Source: Hyphomicrobiales bacterium
Lineage (GTDB): Bacteria; Pseudomonadota; Alphaproteobacteria; Rhizobiales; Beijerinckiaceae
DNA: 5,910 bases
Assembly: GCA_028290125.1 (NCBI GenBank)
Contig: JAQGKM010000477.1
Coordinates: forward strand, 1 to 5,910
Reading direction: 5' to 3'
Below are positions 1 to 5,508 of this stretch, one piece after another (within the stretch, counting starts at the first letter, position 1; the number at the start of each line of letters is the position of its first letter). The position numbers were made by a program, and so were the translations under genes. The notes beneath the pieces are model-generated. The model made no database searches. It was given only the letters and a program-made list of their open reading frames with translations, and had not been told where the DNA came from.

Positions 1-487
1 CCAGACGCATCTTCAGGGTAACGGGAATGCGCACCGCGCCGACTGTCGCGCGCACGAGAGAGATGGCGTGGTCGAGATCGCGCATCAGCGCCGACCCCGC
101 ATAGCCGCCGGTCACGCGCTTGGCCGGACACCCCATGTTGATATCCACCATGGCGGCGCCGGAGGCTTCCGCCAGTTTCGCCGCTTCGCCCATCCAGTAA
201 GGATCGCAGCCGGCGATCTGGACGACATGCGGGGCGACGCCCTCGCCTTCTGCCCGCACGCGCGTCTCCTCGTCGCCGCGCACGTAATCGTCGGACGCGA
301 CCATTTCGGAGACGACAAGTGAAGCGCCGAAACGCCGGGCGATGCGGCGCATGCCGACATCGGTCACGCCCGACATGGGAGCCAGAATGGCGCGGCCGTC
401 GAGAACGACAGAGCCGACCGCAAGCGGCGACCGTGCCTTAACGGAAGCCGCGGAGTTGGTGCCTAAAATATGGGCATCAGCTAGCAT
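1..487 (-). CDS. dusB: tRNA-dihydrouridine synthase, DusB/NifR3 type (partial, C-terminus beyond left edge)
   Basis: This flavoenzyme uses FMN and NADPH to reduce specific uridines in tRNA to dihydrouridine in the cytoplasm. The minus strand reads an open frame from an ATG at 485-487 to the window edge, giving about 162 residues of a protein usually near 320-340 residues. The FMN-binding start of the TIM barrel is seen as ILAPMSGVTD (residues 34-43), followed by LVVSEMVAS (57-65). The catalytic cysteine lies in the family motif NMGCPAKRVTGGYAGSALM, at Cys120. About 30 residues precede the barrel, which is normal. In many alphaproteobacteria the same gene, called nifR3, leads the ntrBC nitrogen-regulation operon; whether ntrB follows here lies outside the window. 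Eno lies upstream on the same strand, 91 bases away. Family assignment is firm; the DusB subtype is inferred from the overall sequence. Confidence 0.93.
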   Translation of the reverse strand, partial: MLADAHILGTNSAASVKARSPLAVGSVVLDGRAILAPMSGVTDVGMRRIARRFGASLVVSEMVASDDYVRGDEETRVRAEGEGVAPHVVQIAGCDPYWMGEAAKLAEASGAAMVDINMGCPAKRVTGGYAGSALMRDLDHAISLVRATVGAVRIPVTLKMRL

Positions 488-533
488 TTGGCGATCATAA
501 CGGCATTTGTGCAATGCGCAATGGACGCGAGAG

Positions 534-569
534 CGGAAGACGCCACGACCTTGTACGGGGCGCCTTCCG
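534..569 (-). terminator. Stem-loop after eno, possible terminator
   Basis: Ten bases beyond the eno stop codon the minus-strand transcript can form an 11-bp stem, CGGAAGGCGCC with GGCGUCUUCCG (one G-U pair), around a 14-base loop. Its position suits a transcription end or an mRNA-stabilising 3' structure for eno. No U-tract follows, so it is not a textbook intrinsic terminator, and read-through into dusB is possible. Confidence 0.45.
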
Positions 570-578
570 GAGACTGTG

Positions 579-1862
579 TCAGGCCAGCGCCTTGAGCGCC
601 GCGCGTCCGGCATAACGCGCGGACGTTCCAAGCTCTTCCTCGATGCGGATGAGCTGGTTGTACTTCGCCAGTCTGTCCGAGCGGGCGAGCGAGCCGGTCT
701 TGATCTGTCCGCAGTTGGTGGCGACCGCGAGGTCGGCGATGGTCGCGTCCTCTGTCTCGCCCGAGCGATGCGACATGACGGCGGTGTAGCCGGCGCGCTG
801 CGCCATTTCGACGGCGGCCAATGTCTCGGTCAGCGAGCCGATCTGGTTGACCTTCACGAGGATCGAGTTGCCGACGCCCTGCTTGATGCCCTGCGACAGG
901 CGCGTGACGTTGGTGACGAAGAGATCGTCGCCGACGAGCTGGCACTTGCCGCCGATCTTGTCGGTGAGCAGCTTCCAGCCGGCCCAATCGTCCTCGGCCA
1001 TGCCGTCTTCGATCGACACGATCGGATAGGAGGCGACCAGCTGAGCGAGGTAATCGACCTGCTGTTCGATCGAGCGGGTCTTGCCTTCGCCTTCATAGTG
1101 ATAGGCGTTGTCCTTGAAGAATTCGGTTGAAGCGCAGTCGAGGCCGAGCATCATGACGTCGCCCGGCTTGAAGCCGGCCTTCTCGATGGCCTTCATGCAG
1201 AAGTCGAGTGCGGCTTCGGCCGACGGCAGATTGGGGGCGAAGCCGCCCTCGTCGCCGACGTTGGTATTGTGGCCGGCCTTCTTGAGCTCGCCCTTCAGCA
1301 CCTGGAACACTTCAGCGCCCCAGCGGATCGCCTCGCGGCAGCTCGGCGCGCCGACCGGCAGGATCATGAATTCCTGGAAGTCGATCGGGTTGTCCGCGTG
1401 CATGCCGCCGTTGACGATGTTCATCATCGGGGTCGGCAGCAGGCGCGCCTGCGTGCCGCCGACGTAGCGGTAGAGCGGCAGGCCGGAGGCGTCGGCCGCA
1501 GCCTTGGCGACCGCAAGCGAGACGCCCAGGATCGCGTTGGCGCCGAGGCGCGCCTTGTTGGGCGTGCCGTCGAGGTCGATCATGGTCTGGTCGACCAGCA
1601 CCTGGTCCTCGGCGTCGAGACCGCCGATGGCGCTGTAGATTTCATCATGAATGGCGGCGATGGCCTTCAGCACGCCCTTGCCGCCGAAGCGAGACTTGTC
1701 GCCATCGCGCAGCTCGACCGCTTCATGCGCGCCCGTCGATGCGCCCGACGGAACCGCCGCGCGGCCCTGCGAGCCGTCTTCCAGCACGACGTCGACTTCG
1801 ACGGTCGGATTGCCGCGGCTGTCCATGATTTCGCGGGCGATGATGTCGACGATGGCTGTCAC
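579..1862 (-). CDS. eno: Enolase (phosphopyruvate hydratase)
   Basis: Enolase interconverts 2-phosphoglycerate and phosphoenolpyruvate in glycolysis and gluconeogenesis. The 427-residue product matches the usual bacterial length. Seen in order: the N-terminal AREIMDSRGNPTVEVDV (residues 9-25), the substrate loop PSGASTGAHEAVELRDGD (38-55), NVGDEGGFAPN with the proton-shuttling Glu205, metal ligands Asp242, Glu285 (SIEDGMAEDDW) and Asp312 (GDDLFVTN), the catalytic lysine Lys337 in LVKVNQIGSLTET, and SHRSGETED (364-372). No ATG is present near the conserved N-terminus. The start is the GTG at 1860-1862, backed by an AGGAG ribosome binding site seven bases upstream. The open frame continues to 2141, but that extension has no enolase character and overlaps queF. 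The gene is divergent from queF. No residue that I checked is missing. Confidence 0.97.
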   Translation of the reverse strand: MTAIVDIIAREIMDSRGNPTVEVDVVLEDGSQGRAAVPSGASTGAHEAVELRDGDKSRFGGKGVLKAIAAIHDEIYSAIGGLDAEDQVLVDQTMIDLDGTPNKARLGANAILGVSLAVAKAAADASGLPLYRYVGGTQARLLPTPMMNIVNGGMHADNPIDFQEFMILPVGAPSCREAIRWGAEVFQVLKGELKKAGHNTNVGDEGGFAPNLPSAEAALDFCMKAIEKAGFKPGDVMMLGLDCASTEFFKDNAYHYEGEGKTRSIEQQVDYLAQLVASYPIVSIEDGMAEDDWAGWKLLTDKIGGKCQLVGDDLFVTNVTRLSQGIKQGVGNSILVKVNQIGSLTETLAAVEMAQRAGYTAVMSHRSGETEDATIADLAVATNCGQIKTGSLARSDRLAKYNQLIRIEEELGTSARYAGRAALKALA

Positions 1863-1869
1863 TTGCGGG

Positions 1870-1874
1870 CTCCT
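1870..1874 (-). promoter_or_regulatory. Ribosome binding site that sets the eno GTG start
   Basis: AGGAG on the minus strand sits seven bases before the GTG at 1860-1862. It decides the start, because the conserved enolase N-terminus begins exactly there and no ATG lies nearby in frame. Confidence 0.75.
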
Positions 1875-1921
1875 GAGCGTACGGAGGGAGATGTGTGGCG
1901 TCTGTTTAGGCGAAACCTGCC

Positions 1922-1940
1922 CCACGGGGAAGGCCCGTGG
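1922..1940. other. Perfect 7-bp hairpin in the eno-queF divergent spacer
   Basis: CCACGGG (1922-1928) and CCCGTGG (1934-1940) form a perfect stem around the five-base loop GAAGG on the plus strand. It lies in the presumed 5' leader of eno (minus strand), about 60 bases before its start, and directly before an ATG at 1941 on the plus strand. The structure is directly seen; any regulatory role is a guess. Confidence 0.4.
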
Positions 1941-1961
1941 ATGAGCGAAGTCCGCGAAAGG

Positions 1962-1988
1962 TTGATGACGGCCGCGACAGGGTTTAAT
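1962..1988 (+). promoter_or_regulatory. Candidate queF promoter
   Basis: TTGATG (1962-1967) followed, after 15 bases, by TTTAAT (1983-1988) resembles sigma-70-type -35 and -10 boxes and would place the transcript start about 40 bases before queF. The spacer is short by one or two bases and such matches occur by chance, so this is a weak call. Confidence 0.28.
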
Positions 1989-1989
1989 G

Positions 1990-2007
1990 AGGCGCCGCCG
2001 GGCGCCT
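1990..2007 (+). other. GC-rich hairpin in the queF leader
   Basis: AGGCGCC (1990-1996) and GGCGCCT (2001-2007) pair perfectly around GCCG, then TTTG follows. It ends 30 bases before the queF ATG. It has the form of a weak intrinsic terminator or attenuator in the plus direction, but the T-run is only three bases. I see no preQ1-riboswitch-like arrangement around it. Confidence 0.33.
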
Positions 2008-2037
2008 TTGCGCCTGAGGCTTGAGCGAGATCCCACC

Positions 2038-2496
2038 ATGAGCAATCCCGGCGCGCCGCAGCAGCTCGGCCAGCACGTTCCCATGCCGCAATCGCCTGAA
2101 GAGGCGAACCTGGAGCGCGTGCCCAATCCGCATCCGGGCACGAATTACCTTGCGCGCTTCACCTCGCCGGAATTCACCTCGCTGTGTCCCGTGACCGGCC
2201 AGCCGGACTTCGCCCATATCGTCATCGACTACGTGCCGGGCGACTGGCTGGTGGAATCCAAGTCGCTGAAGCTCTACCTCTCGTCCTTCCGCAACCACGG
2301 CGCCTTCCACGAGGATTGCACGATCCGCATCGCCAAGGACCTCGCCGCGCTGCTCGAGCCGAAATGGCTGCGCATCGGCGGCTACTGGTACCCGCGCGGC
2401 GGCATTCCGATCGACGTGTTCTGGCAGACCGGCGAAGCGCCTGCGGGAACGTGGATCCCGGACCAAGGCGTGCCGAGCTATCGCGGACGGGGGTGA
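2038..2496 (+). CDS. queF: NADPH-dependent 7-cyano-7-deazaguanine reductase (preQ0 reductase)
   Basis: QueF reduces the nitrile of preQ0 to the amine preQ1 with NADPH, a step in making queuosine for tRNA wobble positions. The 152-residue product is the short, single-domain YkvM type. The nucleophilic cysteine Cys50 and the catalytic Asp57 sit in SLCPVTGQPDF (residues 48-58). The QueF signature ESKSLKLYLSSFRNHG (73-88) follows, with His91 and Glu92 in AFHED matching the substrate-binding residues of the Bacillus enzyme. The ATG at 2038 fits family length; only a weak GAGCGAGA precedes it, so the ribosome site is not strong. The gene stands alone, divergent from eno and convergent with the acyltransferase; no other queuosine genes are in the window. 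Like dusB nearby it serves tRNA modification, though a functional link is not implied. Confidence 0.97.
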   Translation: MSNPGAPQQLGQHVPMPQSPEEANLERVPNPHPGTNYLARFTSPEFTSLCPVTGQPDFAHIVIDYVPGDWLVESKSLKLYLSSFRNHGAFHEDCTIRIAKDLAALLEPKWLRIGGYWYPRGGIPIDVFWQTGEAPAGTWIPDQGVPSYRGRG

Positions 2497-2500
2497 GGTT

Positions 2501-2534
2501 GTCATTGCGAGGAGCGCAGCGACGCGGCAATCCA
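2501..2534 (+). repeat. REP-like palindromic element, copy 1
   Basis: The unit begins GTCATTGCGAGGAGCGCAGC and ends GCGGCAATCCA. It is identical over 34 bases to copy 4 at 2660-2693. Its ends ATTGC and GCAAT are complementary, so each unit is itself an imperfect palindrome. It begins five bases after the queF stop. The CATTGCGAG...GCAATCCA type is a common intergenic repeat of proteobacterial genomes, usually found after genes; no mobilising RAYT transposase gene is in the window. Confidence 0.85.
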
Positions 2535-2592
2535 TCTAAATGGCAGCCATCCGAAGATGGATTGCCACGTCGCCTTCGGCTCCTCGCAATGA
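2502..2592. other. Long inverted repeat made by REP copies 1 and 2
   Basis: Three paired blocks give about 31 base pairs: 2502-2515 with 2579-2592 (14 bp), 2519-2524 with 2568-2573 (6 bp) and 2526-2536 with 2556-2566 (11 bp). The 19-base tip carries its own ATGG-CAG-CCAT mini-hairpin (2540-2550). Located just after queF and between convergent genes, it could end or protect transcripts from either side; this role is inferred. Confidence 0.7.
2558..2592 (-). repeat. REP-like palindromic element, copy 2 (inverted)
   Basis: Read on the minus strand this begins TCATTGCGAGGAGC and ends GTGGCAATCCA, the same unit as copy 1 with a two-base-longer, diverged centre. It faces copy 1 to form a long inverted repeat. 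Confidence 0.83.
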
Positions 2593-2605
2593 GGAAACTG
2601 ACGCC

Positions 2606-2633
2606 GTCATTGCGAGCGCAGCGAAGCAATCCA
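2606..2633 (+). repeat. REP-like element, copy 3 (short variant)
   Basis: The unit reads GTCATTGCGAGCGCAGCG and ends AAGCAATCCA, six bases shorter than copies 1 and 4. Its first half is also complementary to the end of copy 2 (GCTCCTCGCAATGA), so it could pair with copy 2 instead of copy 1. Confidence 0.82.
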
Positions 2634-2659
2634 GAGCCGCCGTGGAATCTTTCGCCATC

Positions 2660-2693
2660 GTCATTGCGAGGAGCGCAGCGACGCGGCAATCCA
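2660..2693 (+). repeat. REP-like element, copy 4 (identical to copy 1)
   Basis: This is an exact 34-base match to copy 1, in the same orientation, 159 bases downstream. Complete identity in non-coding DNA suggests recent duplication or gene conversion. Confidence 0.85.
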
Positions 2694-2762
2694 GAATCCC
2701 GACATCTCGAAGAGTAGATCTGTGCAACAGGCACTAATGGCTATCACGCCCCATGCGTGCCT

Positions 2763-2789
2763 TGATTGCTCCGCTCCGCTCGCAACGAC
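2763..2789 (-). repeat. REP-like element, copy 5 (diverged short variant)
   Basis: On the minus strand it reads GTCGTTGCGAGCGGAGCGGA and ends GCAATCA, like copy 3 with a few substitutions and one base missing. It ends ten bases before the stop codon of the acyltransferase gene. Between copies 4 and 5 (2694-2762) I see no gene or clear motif apart from a weak 5-bp hairpin at 2745-2759. Confidence 0.65.
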
Positions 2790-2798
2790 GGCGGGAGG

Positions 2799-3626
2799 TT
2801 AAGCAAAGGTCTCCCGATGGGAGAGGGTTTGCACCACAGTTTGCAGGTGATCGGCGAGCGCTTGTCGATTTTCAAACCTCGGCAAATCGCCGAACGGAAT
2901 CGCGTCTCCGATCTCCACTTGCACATCGCGCCCGATATGCCGGCGCAATTCGTGAAAGAACAATGCAAGCCGCAATGTCGGATGGATGTGACTCGCAATC
3001 TGAAATGCCCGCGAATTCTCGCCGCGAAAATAAACCGGCAAGACACGCGCGCATGATTTCTCGACGAGTTGAGCGACGATCGGCTGCCAGCGTTTTTCCA
3101 CGGCAGGCAAGCGCCCGAATACGTCCGGCGACGTCGCCACCTCGCCCGCCGGAAAGATGATCAGCGCGCCGCCCTTGGCCAGATGCGCGCGCGCCTTGGC
3201 GCGAGACTCGACATTGGTTCTCAGCGCTTCCGGCGTCGCGTCGAAGTCCACCGGCAAAACGAAATCGCGGATTTCTGGCGCGCGCAGTAGCACCGCATTG
3301 GTGAGCAGCAGATAGTCGCGTCGCACCTTGTGCACGAGCGACGCCAGCGCGACGCCGTCGAGCACGCCGAAGGGATGGTTGGACACGATCACCAGCGGGC
3401 CCTCGCGCGGCGCGCGCTCCAGCGCCTCCGTGTCGTAGCGCAGCGTGACGCGAAGCGTGCGGAGACTGGCGCTCCACCAGTCCTCACCATCGCGCATGTC
3501 GCGACGATTTTGCAGGTAGAGCTTTTCGACCGCGCGCGCGCCGGTGATCCTTTCGAGCGCGCGGATCAGGACGCGGCGCACCAAGGGCGTTTCCGCATCC
3601 ACATAGCTGAAGGGCGTGTCATTCAT
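2799..3626 (-). CDS. Lysophospholipid acyltransferase-like protein (PlsC superfamily)
   Basis: Members of this superfamily move acyl groups from acyl-ACP or acyl-CoA to lysophospholipids or related lipids at the inner face of the membrane. The 275-residue product shows the acyltransferase block SNHPFGVLDG (residues 82-91) with the catalytic pair His84 and Asp90, the substrate-binding FPAGEVAT (158-165), and PVYFRGEN (197-204), in correct order. His and Asp are five residues apart (HX5D) rather than the classic four; the NHPxGxLDG form is known in a subgroup related to putative hemolysin/ornithine-lipid acyltransferases. I see no signal peptide or strong membrane helix. The start ATG at 3624-3626 has no strong ribosome site. 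It lies 36 bases after kdsA on the same strand, so cotranscription and an envelope-lipid role are likely, but the acceptor lipid cannot be told. Confidence 0.86.
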   Translation of the reverse strand: MNDTPFSYVDAETPLVRRVLIRALERITGARAVEKLYLQNRRDMRDGEDWWSASLRTLRVTLRYDTEALERAPREGPLVIVSNHPFGVLDGVALASLVHKVRRDYLLLTNAVLLRAPEIRDFVLPVDFDATPEALRTNVESRAKARAHLAKGGALIIFPAGEVATSPDVFGRLPAVEKRWQPIVAQLVEKSCARVLPVYFRGENSRAFQIASHIHPTLRLALFFHELRRHIGRDVQVEIGDAIPFGDLPRFENRQALADHLQTVVQTLSHRETFA

Positions 3627-3662
3627 GGCGCCGCCCTAGCCGGCTTTCGTGACGCTTTGACG

Positions 3663-4508
3663 TCAGCGCTGCTTGGACAGCTTGTCGAAGGCCATCAGCT
3701 GACGCAACAGCGCTTCCATCTCGTTCAACGGCACCTGATTGGGACCGTCCGAAAACGCCTGCGCGGGATTGTCGTGGCTCTCGATGAATACGCCCGCAAC
3801 GCCGACCGCGACCGCCGCGCGCGCCAGCACCGGCACGAACTCGCGCTGGCCGCCAGATGACGTGCCCTGCCCGCCCGGCTGCTGCACCGAATGCGTGGCG
3901 TCGAAGATCACGGGCGCGCCGGTCTGCTCGGCCATGATCGGCAGCGACCGCATGTCCGTGACCAGCGTGTTGTAGCCGAAGCTCGCGCCGCGCTCGGTGA
4001 CGAGCACATTGGCGTTGCCGGCGCCCGTCAGCTTGGCGACGACGTTCTTCATGTCCCAAGGCGCGAGGAACTGGCCCTTCTTGACGTTCACGGGCTTGCC
4101 GGTCGCCGCGGCGGCGAGCAGCAGGTCCGTCTGGCGGCACAGGAACGCCGGGATCTGCAGCACGTCGACGACTTCCGCCGCGATGGCGCATTGATCGTTC
4201 TCGTGCACGTCGGTGACGACCGGCACGCCGAAGCGCTCCTTGATCTCGGCGAAGACCGGCAGCGCCTGCCTCAGCCCGAGGCCGCGACGGCCCTCGAGCG
4301 AGGTGCGGTTGGCCTTGTCGAAGGAGCTCTTGTAGACGAGGCCGATGCCGAGCTTTCGGGTGATCTCCACGAGCGCGGAGGCCATGGTGAGCGCGTGGTC
4401 GCGGCTTTCCATGGCGCAGGGGCCCGCCATGATGGCGAGCGGCAGGCGATTGCCGAAGGTGACCGCGCCCGGACCCGTCCCGATGGTGACTTCCGCCTTG
4501 GCATGCAT
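3663..4508 (-). CDS. kdsA: 3-deoxy-8-phosphooctulonate synthase (Kdo-8-phosphate synthase)
   Basis: KdsA condenses phosphoenolpyruvate with arabinose 5-phosphate to Kdo-8-phosphate, the first committed step to the Kdo sugar of lipopolysaccharide. The 281-residue product has the normal length and the expected order of motifs: AIMAGPCAMES (25-35), KSSFDKANRTS (60-70), TDVHE (99-103), RGASFGYNTLVTDMRSL (173-189), FDATHSVQQPG (202-212) and ESHDNP (243-248). Cys31, His206, Glu243 and Asp254 match the four metal ligands of the Aquifex enzyme, so this is the metal-dependent class rather than the E. coli type, which has Asn at the cysteine position. The start at 4508 (MHAKAEV) is preferred. An in-frame ATG at 4568 would add 20 residues without family character and would run through a terminator-like hairpin. 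Enolase, encoded nearby, makes its substrate PEP. Confidence 0.97.
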   Translation of the reverse strand: MHAKAEVTIGTGPGAVTFGNRLPLAIMAGPCAMESRDHALTMASALVEITRKLGIGLVYKSSFDKANRTSLEGRRGLGLRQALPVFAEIKERFGVPVVTDVHENDQCAIAAEVVDVLQIPAFLCRQTDLLLAAAATGKPVNVKKGQFLAPWDMKNVVAKLTGAGNANVLVTERGASFGYNTLVTDMRSLPIMAEQTGAPVIFDATHSVQQPGGQGTSSGGQREFVPVLARAAVAVGVAGVFIESHDNPAQAFSDGPNQVPLNEMEALLRQLMAFDKLSKQR

Positions 4509-4520
4509 GTGACAACCCCG

Positions 4521-4564
4521 AAAACGAAAACAGGCCCCTGCGCTACAGAAGGCGGCCCGGCCTG
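4521..4564 (-). terminator. Possible intrinsic terminator after the VOC gene
   Basis: On the minus strand, 20 bases after the VOC stop, CAGGCC (4559-4564) pairs with GGCCTG (4531-4536), and the stem is followed at once by TTTTCGTTTT (4521-4530). The 22-base loop is long and GC-rich and may fold further. The T-rich tail directly after the stem supports termination before kdsA, which would then need its own promoter in a very short space, so partial read-through is plausible. Confidence 0.42.
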
Positions 4565-4583
4565 ACAAGCCCGGAGTTGCGGC

Positions 4584-5465
4584 TCACTCGGTCACGGCCT
4601 CGAACGCCAGCGCGGCGCCGAACGCGGCGGATGGCGGCACCACCAGCCGCTGCCCCACGCGTTCCGCCGCAATCTCGTTGTCCTGCAAGATCTCGGCGGC
4701 AACCGAAAGGTCCCGCACGGCGATCCGGCAGGCGGCGATGCGCGGCTCGGCATCGTCGCGGCCCAACGCCGCCGCGCCGAAACGGTGAATGAAGGCCGCC
4801 CGGGTGAGGACTTCGATCGACTGCTCGTCGGCCACCTCGAGATCGATGCCCATCGAGGTCGCCAGCATTTCGCGCTGTCCCGTGACGGCGGACAGGAATT
4901 CGGCATGGGCGGACGGATTTTCCGCCACCATGACCACGCCGGCGACGCCGACGGCGCCGTTGGGATGCACCTGCTGCGCGGGGGCGTAGAAGTCTTCGGG
5001 ATGATGGTGCTGGCAGGCGAACAGGCCGACGTGCGGCATGAGCTTCGAATGCGCGAAGGCCAGCGTGAAGGCCACATGGCTGTCGGCGCCATCCGCCTTC
5101 TTGCCCTTTCGCTCGAAATGAAACGGTTCGAAGGCGCCGGCGCCGGAGGCCTTGAACTCGGCGCGCGTGGCGGCAGCGTCCTTCGTCTGCAGCGCCAGCA
5201 TCGCCACGCCTTCCTGACGCGCGAGTTCGTCCGAAACGAAACCCGCGAAGGAAAAGACATGCGGGTCGAGGTCGACCGGCGCCTTGAAGCCCGGCCCCTG
5301 CCCGATCAGCTCCAGGAAGTGATCCGGAAACTGGATGATGTGGTTCTCGGTGCCCCACGGAGGGTGGTTGCGGGCGCCGACGGTGAAACCGAGCCGCTGA
5401 TAGAACGCGGCCTGCTGGCCGAGATCGCGGGACGCATGGACGACATGGTCGATGGCGCGCGGCAT
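4584..5465 (-). CDS. VOC-superfamily protein with glyoxalase-like domain (PF13468 type)
   Basis: The VOC fold builds metal-dependent enzymes such as glyoxalases and ring-cleaving dioxygenases from paired beta-alpha-beta-beta-beta units. The N-terminal unit opens with AIDHVVHASRDL (residues 4-15), then AAFYQRLGFTVGARN (19-33), HPPWGTENHIIQF (34-46) and FLELIG (50-55), which is typical of the glyoxalase-like family. A second, weaker unit begins near VAGVVMVAENPSAHAEFL (174-191). The 293-residue length fits two units. The substrate is unknown and most relatives are uncharacterised. The ATG at 5463-5465 is chosen because AAAGG lies seven bases upstream and the family similarity begins there; ATGs at 5480 and 5486 are in frame and possible. 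Kdo synthase lies downstream on the same strand, 75 bases away behind a terminator-like hairpin. A palindrome overlaps its upstream region and suggests control by a dimeric regulator. Confidence 0.85.
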   Translation of the reverse strand: MPRAIDHVVHASRDLGQQAAFYQRLGFTVGARNHPPWGTENHIIQFPDHFLELIGQGPGFKAPVDLDPHVFSFAGFVSDELARQEGVAMLALQTKDAAATRAEFKASGAGAFEPFHFERKGKKADGADSHVAFTLAFAHSKLMPHVGLFACQHHHPEDFYAPAQQVHPNGAVGVAGVVMVAENPSAHAEFLSAVTGQREMLATSMGIDLEVADEQSIEVLTRAAFIHRFGAAALGRDDAEPRIAACRIAVRDLSVAAEILQDNEIAAERVGQRLVVPPSAAFGAALAFEAVTE

Positions 5466-5472
5466 GGGCTTG

Positions 5473-5477
5473 CCTTT
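5473..5477 (-). promoter_or_regulatory. Ribosome binding site favouring the VOC start at 5465
   Basis: AAAGG on the minus strand ends seven bases before the ATG at 5463-5465. The upstream ATGs at 5480 and 5486 have no comparable sequence before them, so the shorter protein is preferred. Confidence 0.5.
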
Positions 5478-5480
5478 CAT

Positions 5481-5502
5481 TGGCATATGGTATCAGATGC
5501 CA
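5481..5502. promoter_or_regulatory. Near-perfect 22-bp palindrome, candidate operator
   Basis: The outer arms TGGCAT (5481-5486) and ATGCCA (5497-5502) are perfect, and six of the ten spacer bases are also symmetric, giving 18 of 22 matching positions. It lies between the divergent VOC gene and the decayed toxin gene, just downstream of a possible VOC -10 box. A dimeric repressor is expected: the TumA-like antitoxin, or a GntR-type regulator (whose sites often carry TGG...CCA arms), are possible; neither is shown. Confidence 0.5.
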
Positions 5503-5508
5503 TCATTC

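Noticed and set aside
507..1130. Plus-strand frame of 207 codons across eno
   Set aside because: It is antisense to the well-supported enolase and shows no recognisable domain.
1863..2037. preQ1 riboswitch before queF
   Set aside because: I could not find a small H-type pseudoknot arrangement with an A-rich tail near the start; the visible hairpins are simple GC-rich stems.
1863..2141. N-terminal extension of the enolase frame upstream to an ATG at 2141
   Set aside because: The extra 93 residues have no enolase character and overlap queF on the other strand; the GTG with AGGAG at 1862 fits the family start exactly.
2184..2734. Frames on both strands running through the end of queF and the REP cluster
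   Set aside because: Their sequences repeat because they translate the REP units (for example LRGAQRRGNP); they have no gene character.
2745..2759. Terminator of the acyltransferase gene
   Set aside because: The stem is only 5 bp (CACGC/GCGTG), has no T-run and could be chance in this GC-rich spacer.
2501..2789. CRISPR array
   Set aside because: The units are palindromic, alternate in orientation, differ in length and have irregular spacing, which fits REP elements.
3330..3860. Plus-strand frame of 176 codons across the acyltransferase and kdsA
   Set aside because: It overlaps two clear genes on the other strand and has the His/Arg-rich makeup typical of shadow frames.
3891..4565. Plus-strand frame of 224 codons across kdsA
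   Set aside because: It is a shadow of kdsA; the kdsA frame carries all catalytic motifs.
4509..4568. Longer kdsA start giving 20 extra residues
   Set aside because: The extension is cysteine- and arginine-rich with no family similarity and covers a hairpin plus T-tract; the start at 4508 gives the normal 281-residue length.
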